From NCBI GenBank assembly GCA_030065915.1, contig JASJCQ010000012.1, positions 1 through 64,000 on the forward strand: a stretch of DNA of 64,000 bases, written 5' to 3'. A program made the position numbers and the translations under genes. This document shows positions 60,199 to 64,000 of this stretch, piece by piece. The stretch is from Woeseiaceae bacterium (lineage in GTDB: Bacteria; Pseudomonadota; Gammaproteobacteria; Steroidobacterales; Woeseiaceae). The notes under the pieces were generated by a model. It had not been told where the DNA came from, searched no databases, and saw nothing but the letters and a program-made list of their open reading frames with translations. Within the stretch, counting starts at the first letter, position 1, and each line of letters begins with the position of its first letter.

Positions 60199-61818
60199 TC
60201 ACCCGAACAGACCGTGCAGGTACCAGGCCCCGTCCGTGTTGCGGTTGCGGAATACCCAAAGCCTCAAGCCCGCGGCATTCGACGCGACGTAGTAGTCGCG
60301 CGCCACGCCGTCCTCGTCCCACCAGCCGGTCTCGAAGCGTTCCGGGCCCGCGAGCAGCCTCAGGCGCCCCCGGTAGACCGGGTGCCCTGCGTCTGTAGAC
60401 AGCAGAACCGGCTCGGACAGCATCCATAGTGGCCGCTGCAGGCCGTCGACCCACGAGGCATCGATCTTTTCGATCGTTGAACTTTTAAGCACGTCGCGCT
60501 CGCTGATCGCGAACTGCGGTCGATGATCACGACGCATGACGACGCCCCTGACAGACTGCCGGCCAACCCGCGCGATGAGACGTTCGGCGAGCTGCGACAT
60601 CGAATAACGCGGGGACGTCTCCCGGTCATCGGTGAAAGACAGCCCCTGGGTATCCGTGCTCAGGGCGCGGGCATGACCACCCCGCAGGCGAACCGCGATC
60701 ACCGGTTCGGGGATGCCCAGCTGCTCGAAACGAATCTTTAAGAGCTCAAACCAGTAGCGCGCCGAACGACTTAAACTCGCCGCGCCTAAGTGCAGCTCCG
60801 TCGCTGCGGACTTCAGGTGATAGAAACTGAACAGCAGTTGCTGCGTACCGAGCTGCCGTTTCAGCAGGAAACGTTCATGTGTCTGCAGCAACTCCTCGCA
60901 GATGGCCAGTAGCAGTTCCCGATCGCTCTGCTCTTCGGTCATCTCGAAATCGGCAACGAAACTCTCCGGAGAACGCCAGGCATCCCGCGGATCCGGCAAA
61001 CGGCCCACGGCCCGATCAAGATCGAGCAGACGCGCCACGCCAAACCGTCGCGCAAAGCCGTCACGCGGCAGCCGCAGGCAGTCACCAACCGTCGCCACGC
61101 CGACCTTGTCCAGCGACTCACAGATCGTCGGCGGCCATGACAGGCAATGCAGTGACAGCGAACGAAGTGCTGACGCGATGTTGGATTTGTCGCGGATACA
61201 GGCGCGTTGTCCGGCGCGCGCCAGCCAGGTCGCTGCCAGCGGCGTTGGCGCAATCGACAACAGCGCATCGAAACCCTGTTGCTTCAGACCGTCAACGATC
61301 GTCTGCCTCAGCGCTTTCAGCCCACCGAAGAGTTTCAGGCTGCCGGCAATCTCGAGCAGCAGAAGATCCCGATCAGCCATCGAAACGAATGATGAAAACT
61401 GTTCGAGCCAGGTCGCCAGGAACTCGAGCGCCTGCTGCTCCCTGAGCTCGCTCCGGACTTCGAGGTGTAAGTCGGGCGCCAGCGCGAGCGCCGCGTTGCT
61501 CGTCTGCCCCGGCTGCACCCCAGCTTCCAGCGCACGCGCATCGGCGATCAGTACACGGTGCACACCCTGCTGCTCCTCCACGACAGCACACAAGCCCTCG
61601 TCCGGACTGACGGCCTGCAGTGGCAGCGACGGCAGGTAGACCGCAAACCACAGGTGCGTCGAGATCGATGGTTTAGCCGCATTCCCGGCTGCCGGCGCCT
61701 CGGCCAGCGGCAGCCCGTACTGACCGTCGGCGTCGACACGCTTAACAACCGGCGTTTTTTCAGGGGGAGTTGGGGCGCCATCCCGCAGCCAGACGGGGGT
61801 TTGTCGAACCCTGGCCAT
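60199..61818 (-). CDS. imuB: Y-family polymerase-like mutasome scaffold ImuB
   Basis: 539 residues, Y-family fold without polymerase activity. The N-terminal catalytic Asp is missing: the strand is LWFAVYLPSLPLQ where polymerases have D-x-D/N. The second acidic pair (SxDE) is also absent (ADRDLLLLEIAGSLKLFGG). ImuB bridges DnaE2, ImuA and the sliding clamp. The first 50 residues are Pro/Ala-rich and less conserved; M1 at 61818 follows imuA by 2 bp. Confidence 0.94.
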   Translation of the reverse strand: MARVRQTPVWLRDGAPTPPEKTPVVKRVDADGQYGLPLAEAPAAGNAAKPSISTHLWFAVYLPSLPLQAVSPDEGLCAVVEEQQGVHRVLIADARALEAGVQPGQTSNAALALAPDLHLEVRSELREQQALEFLATWLEQFSSFVSMADRDLLLLEIAGSLKLFGGLKALRQTIVDGLKQQGFDALLSIAPTPLAATWLARAGQRACIRDKSNIASALRSLSLHCLSWPPTICESLDKVGVATVGDCLRLPRDGFARRFGVARLLDLDRAVGRLPDPRDAWRSPESFVADFEMTEEQSDRELLLAICEELLQTHERFLLKRQLGTQQLLFSFYHLKSAATELHLGAASLSRSARYWFELLKIRFEQLGIPEPVIAVRLRGGHARALSTDTQGLSFTDDRETSPRYSMSQLAERLIARVGRQSVRGVVMRRDHRPQFAISERDVLKSSTIEKIDASWVDGLQRPLWMLSEPVLLSTDAGHPVYRGRLRLLAGPERFETGWWDEDGVARDYYVASNAAGLRLWVFRNRNTDGAWYLHGLFG

Positions 61819-61820
61819 GG

Positions 61821-62462
61821 TCAGGTTGGAAAGTGAATGACGGCAGGCCTGCCGCCACGACTTTTGAGTATGTGCAGGCGAGTGGCATTGACGCCGGGCT
61901 GTAATTCAATCCGCAGGGCTGCGGCGGACGGTTGTGAACGCGCAGACAGGGGACGGAATGCGATGCCCCAGCTTCGCCCCTTCTCCGCGGCAAGCTGCAG
62001 ACGACGACTCGACTGATCATCGAGACTGTCAGGCCATAACAACACAGCTGCACAGGTGCCGGAAGACAGCGCCTGTTCGGCAGACCAGAGGACTTCGGTG
62101 TTGTCACGCGGTCGGACAATCAGCATGCGCGAGAGATCGATACCGAATTTCTGCAATGCTGGCGCATAGGGCTGGAACGGCGGCGCTACCCAGGCGATCC
62201 AGCCAGGCTCGTTATGCTCGGTCGCCTGGTCCGCGAGACTCAGGCGCGCCAGCGCCGGCATCAGCAGCTTCAGCTCGCCGATGCCATAGTCCTCGATCAG
62301 GATTTCCGTCAGCGCCTGTTGCGGCCAGCCACCCTCCGGCAGGTGGCGATCGAGCACATCATAGCCACTGGATAGCCCGCATCGTTTGCTGGATTGCCCT
62401 CGCCCACGCCATACGCGGGGATTAGCGAGCAACTGCTCCAGTGATGCGCTATCCGTCGGCAT
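61821..62462 (-). CDS. imuA: ImuA, RecA/SulA-like mutasome protein
   Basis: 213 residues related to the RecA/SulA ATPase fold. Contains LSSGYDVLDRHLPEGGWPQQALTEI, the RecA-like nucleotide-binding region without a canonical Walker A, and MLIVRPRDNTEVLWSAEQAL. Accessory factor for ImuB-DnaE2 translesion synthesis. ATG at 62462 lies immediately after the lexA stop (TGAGATG), so it is translated with lexA. Confidence 0.93.
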   Translation of the reverse strand: MPTDSASLEQLLANPRVWRGRGQSSKRCGLSSGYDVLDRHLPEGGWPQQALTEILIEDYGIGELKLLMPALARLSLADQATEHNEPGWIAWVAPPFQPYAPALQKFGIDLSRMLIVRPRDNTEVLWSAEQALSSGTCAAVLLWPDSLDDQSSRRLQLAAEKGRSWGIAFRPLSARSQPSAAALRIELQPGVNATRLHILKSRGGRPAVIHFPT

Positions 62463-62463
62463 C

Positions 62464-63081
62464 TCAATGCAGTGGGAGGCCGTCGCGAATGACGCCGACG
62501 ACAACGCCCTCGATGACCAGCGCCTGCTCGGCAAGGTCAACCTCGATCGGTTCGAACTCTTCGTTCTCGGGCAGCAGGTATACGGTCTTGCCGTCCTGGC
62601 GATAGCGCTTCACGGTCACCTCGTCATCGAGGCGCGCAACGATAATCTGCCGGCTGCGCACTTCCGGCGTGCGATGCACCGCGACCAGGTCACCGTCGAG
62701 GATGCCGGCATCGCGCATGCTCATGCCGTGGACGCGCAACAGGTAGTGCGGCTTCGGATTGAACAATGCGGGATCGAGCCGGTAGCGCGCCTCGATGTTC
62801 TCCTCGGCGAGGATCGGGTTACCGGCAGCAACGCGACCCACCAGCGGCAGACCAATCTGCTCCCGCAGCGAATCCTTCAGCTGGATGCCACGCGATGCAC
62901 CCGGCACCAGTTCGAGGACACCCTTCTTCTGCAATGCCCTCAGGTGTTCTTCAGCCGCGTTCGCCGACTTGAAACCGAGCTCACGCGCGATCTCGGCACG
63001 CGTCGGCGGCATACCGGTTTCATCGATAAAGTCCTGAATCATTTCAAGAATCTGGTTTTGCCTGGGGGTCAGTTCGCGCAT
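62464..63081 (-). CDS. lexA: LexA repressor
   Basis: SOS repressor and S24 peptidase, 205 residues. Winged-helix DNA-binding domain ([19 protein letters not shown]; recognition helix [16 protein letters not shown]), cleavage site A86-G87 in VAAGNP, catalytic S121 in HGMSM and K158. It heads the operon encoding ImuA, ImuB and DnaE2, so the operon is self-repressing. A longer upstream frame is ignored: ATG 63081 is the family start. Confidence 0.97.
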   Translation of the reverse strand: MRELTPRQNQILEMIQDFIDETGMPPTRAEIARELGFKSANAAEEHLRALQKKGVLELVPGASRGIQLKDSLREQIGLPLVGRVAAGNPILAEENIEARYRLDPALFNPKPHYLLRVHGMSMRDAGILDGDLVAVHRTPEVRSRQIIVARLDDEVTVKRYRQDGKTVYLLPENEEFEPIEVDLAEQALVIEGVVVGVIRDGLPLH

Positions 63082-63091
63082 TTCAGCAGTC

Positions 63092-63107
63092 CTGTATGGA
63101 TTCACAG
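63092..63107. promoter_or_regulatory. LexA (SOS) box of the lexA-imuA-imuB-dnaE2 operon
   Basis: CTG-N10-CAG (63092-63107), the standard gamma-proteobacterial LexA box, lies 10 bp upstream of the lexA ATG. A further half-site CTGTATATA overlaps the -10 hexamer (63118-63126). Confidence 0.88.
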
Positions 63108-63115
63108 TATATGGG

Positions 63116-63143
63116 ATTATATACAGTATCGGGTGCGGCGCAA
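63116..63143 (-). promoter_or_regulatory. promoter of lexA operon
   Basis: On the minus strand a perfect TATAAT (63121-63116) is preceded by TTGCGC (63143-63138) at a 16-bp spacer. It sits between the LexA box and the gene's distal upstream region, so LexA would block it. Confidence 0.6.
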
Positions 63144-63427
63144 GCAAAAACAACAACGGGCACATAGAGCAGCATCGGACAACCCGGTGGCGAAATCGCA
63201 TCACGCAGAAGGCACTGGAACCCCGTTTGCCGACGCAGCACTACTCCCGTTTGCGAGCATCATCGACCGGTTCACGCAACGCTGACGGTGACGTTAGCAG
63301 GCGTTGTTCTTCAGTCCCGGGCGATGCCCTGCAGACCGTGTTACGAGGACAAGAATTCGAGCGTTAACGAACAGTTTCACGGCTGTCGCTAATTGGCGTC
63401 AAACCACAATAAAAACAGGCATCTCCG

Positions 63428-63456
63428 TTGCAGAAGGCGCTTAATTGTTAAATAAT
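63428..63456 (+). promoter_or_regulatory. candidate sigma-70 promoter of the Ala-rich lipoprotein
   Basis: TTGCAG (63428-63433) and AATAAT (63451-63456) are separated by 17 bp, ending 39 nt before the ATG. Moderate match. The rest of the 63082-63495 interval shows the lexA control region and no gene. Confidence 0.5.
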
Positions 63457-63495
63457 GCGCGTGCCGTTTTTCCAAACCATAAGGAATTTTCGCTA

Positions 63496-63789
63496 ATGAA
63501 AATGAACGCACTCAAAGTAAGCGCTCTGGTGCTGACAGCTGCACTGGCTGCTGGCTGCGCTGACACCTCAGCTATCCAGGCCACCGCCGACCGCGCTGCC
63601 GCTGACGCAGCTGCCGCATCATCTGCTGCAGAAGCTGCCCGTGCTGCTGCTGACCGTGCCGCTCAGGCTGCTGCAGCCGCTCAGAGCACAGCCGACCAGG
63701 CTCTCTCAGCTGCAACGGAATCTCAGGCTTGCTGCGAAGCAAACCGTGAAAGCATGGAGCGTATGTTCGAGAAGTCGATGTCGAAGTAA
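63496..63789 (+). CDS. small Ala-rich coiled-coil lipoprotein (Lpp/OprI-like)
   Basis: 97 residues. A signal peptide with lipobox LAAGC is followed by an Ala-rich helix with repeated ADRAA/AEAA units, matching the alanine zipper of OprI/Lpp-type outer-membrane lipoproteins, and a C-terminal EANRESMERMFEKSMSK. Unlike Lpp the C-terminal Lys comes after a Met/Glu/Ser-rich stretch (Lpp ends YRK). Two adjacent Cys (QACCEAN) near residue 80 are unusual for this family. AAGGAA Shine-Dalgarno 9 nt upstream. Confidence 0.85.
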   Translation: MKMNALKVSALVLTAALAAGCADTSAIQATADRAAADAAAASSAAEAARAAADRAAQAAAAAQSTADQALSAATESQACCEANRESMERMFEKSMSK

Positions 63790-63810
63790 TTCGACCAGGT
63801 CGAACAAACA

Positions 63811-63841
63811 AAAACGCCGCGCACGACGCGGCGTTTTTTTT
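63811..63841 (+). terminator. terminator of the lipoprotein gene
   Basis: Eleven-bp stem AAAACGCCGCG / CGCGGCGTTTT with loop CACGA, followed by T residues. 21 nt after the stop. Confidence 0.93.
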
Positions 63842-63904
63842 GCGCGGAAAAAAGATCTGCCGGTGACACGGCGAGTGAGCCAGAATGTTTTTTTTCTGGT
63901 AACT

Positions 63905-64000
63905 ATGAATCGTAGCGATGGCCGACGACGATACCGAGCTAACAAGGCCGATGAAGCGGCCTGGGAACGAGCGAAGCGGCCAAAGCCCTGTAAACTGGCA
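63905..64000 (+). CDS. N-terminally truncated IS30-family transposase, runs off the right edge
   Basis: An ATG at 63905 opens a frame to the window edge with GRRRYRANKADEAAWERAKR and then PKPCKLA. This resembles the region after the helix-turn-helix of IS30-family transposases (RRYRA...RARRPKPCKLA). The helix-turn-helix itself is missing: the open frame upstream continues into unrelated low-complexity codons near the terminator. Probably an IS30 remnant or an end whose 5' part was lost. Only about 32 residues are visible. Confidence 0.55.
   Translation, partial: MNRSDGRRRYRANKADEAAWERAKRPKPCKLA

Overview
The window is high-GC bacterial chromosome, densely coded on both strands, with no rRNA, CRISPR array or intact mobile element. 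Gene content and order point to a gammaproteobacterium. The block ftsK-lolA-vanZ-rarA-serS faces trxB-(GNAT)-aat-infA with clpS-clpA, an arrangement familiar from that class. A FusA2-type EF-G, RarD, a Bax-inhibitor-1/YccA protein and type II secretion genes gspCDEF agree with this. GC-rich codon use and the lexA-imuA-imuB-dnaE2 mutasome suggest a lineage outside the Enterobacterales, for example Chromatiales, Woeseiales or Xanthomonadales relatives. I cannot name the species.

Layout: 1-7.8 kb holds a second-type EF-G, a small membrane protein, a RarD permease abutting a decayed RND efflux fragment, and a 1136-residue AAA ATPase with a long acidic repeat tail. 7.8-12 kb holds a DUF885 hydrolase, a tandem universal stress protein, a dienelactone hydrolase and a small membrane protein. 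12-19.1 kb is a membrane-lipid and photo-oxidative stress cluster: two CFA-like methyltransferases, DUF2878, lipocalin, FAD oxidoreductase and DUF1365 on the minus strand, with a photolyase divergent from them. 19.07-19.67 kb holds tRNA-Arg(CCU) with tRNA-derived debris and hairpin modules. 19.7-26.3 kb holds YceI and a galactan-use locus (GH2 lipoprotein, GH53 galactanase, Na+ symporter). 26.4-30 kb holds small enzymes and membrane proteins. 30.2-30.9 kb holds tRNA-Ser(UGA), again surrounded by tRNA fragments and hairpin modules. 31-34.8 kb holds an ACR3 permease, a Tat-exported asparaginase-family enzyme, an SDR and a YccA protein. 34.8-47 kb is the conserved serS...clpS housekeeping block. 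47.2-53 kb is gspCDEF. 53-57 kb holds poorly characterised genes. 57-63.1 kb is the SOS mutasome operon behind a LexA box. The right end has an Ala-rich lipoprotein and the truncated start of an IS30-type transposase.

The most unusual signal is a set of short hairpin modules around both tRNA genes. Each recognisable module starts at a T-loop-like GTTCGA and resumes at a T-arm-like AATCC(C), as if it had been inserted into the T-loop of a tRNA copy. The first hairpin of three copies has different arm sequences that still pair. One module is followed by an exact 19-nt copy of the tRNA-Ser 3' end and a second terminator-like hairpin.
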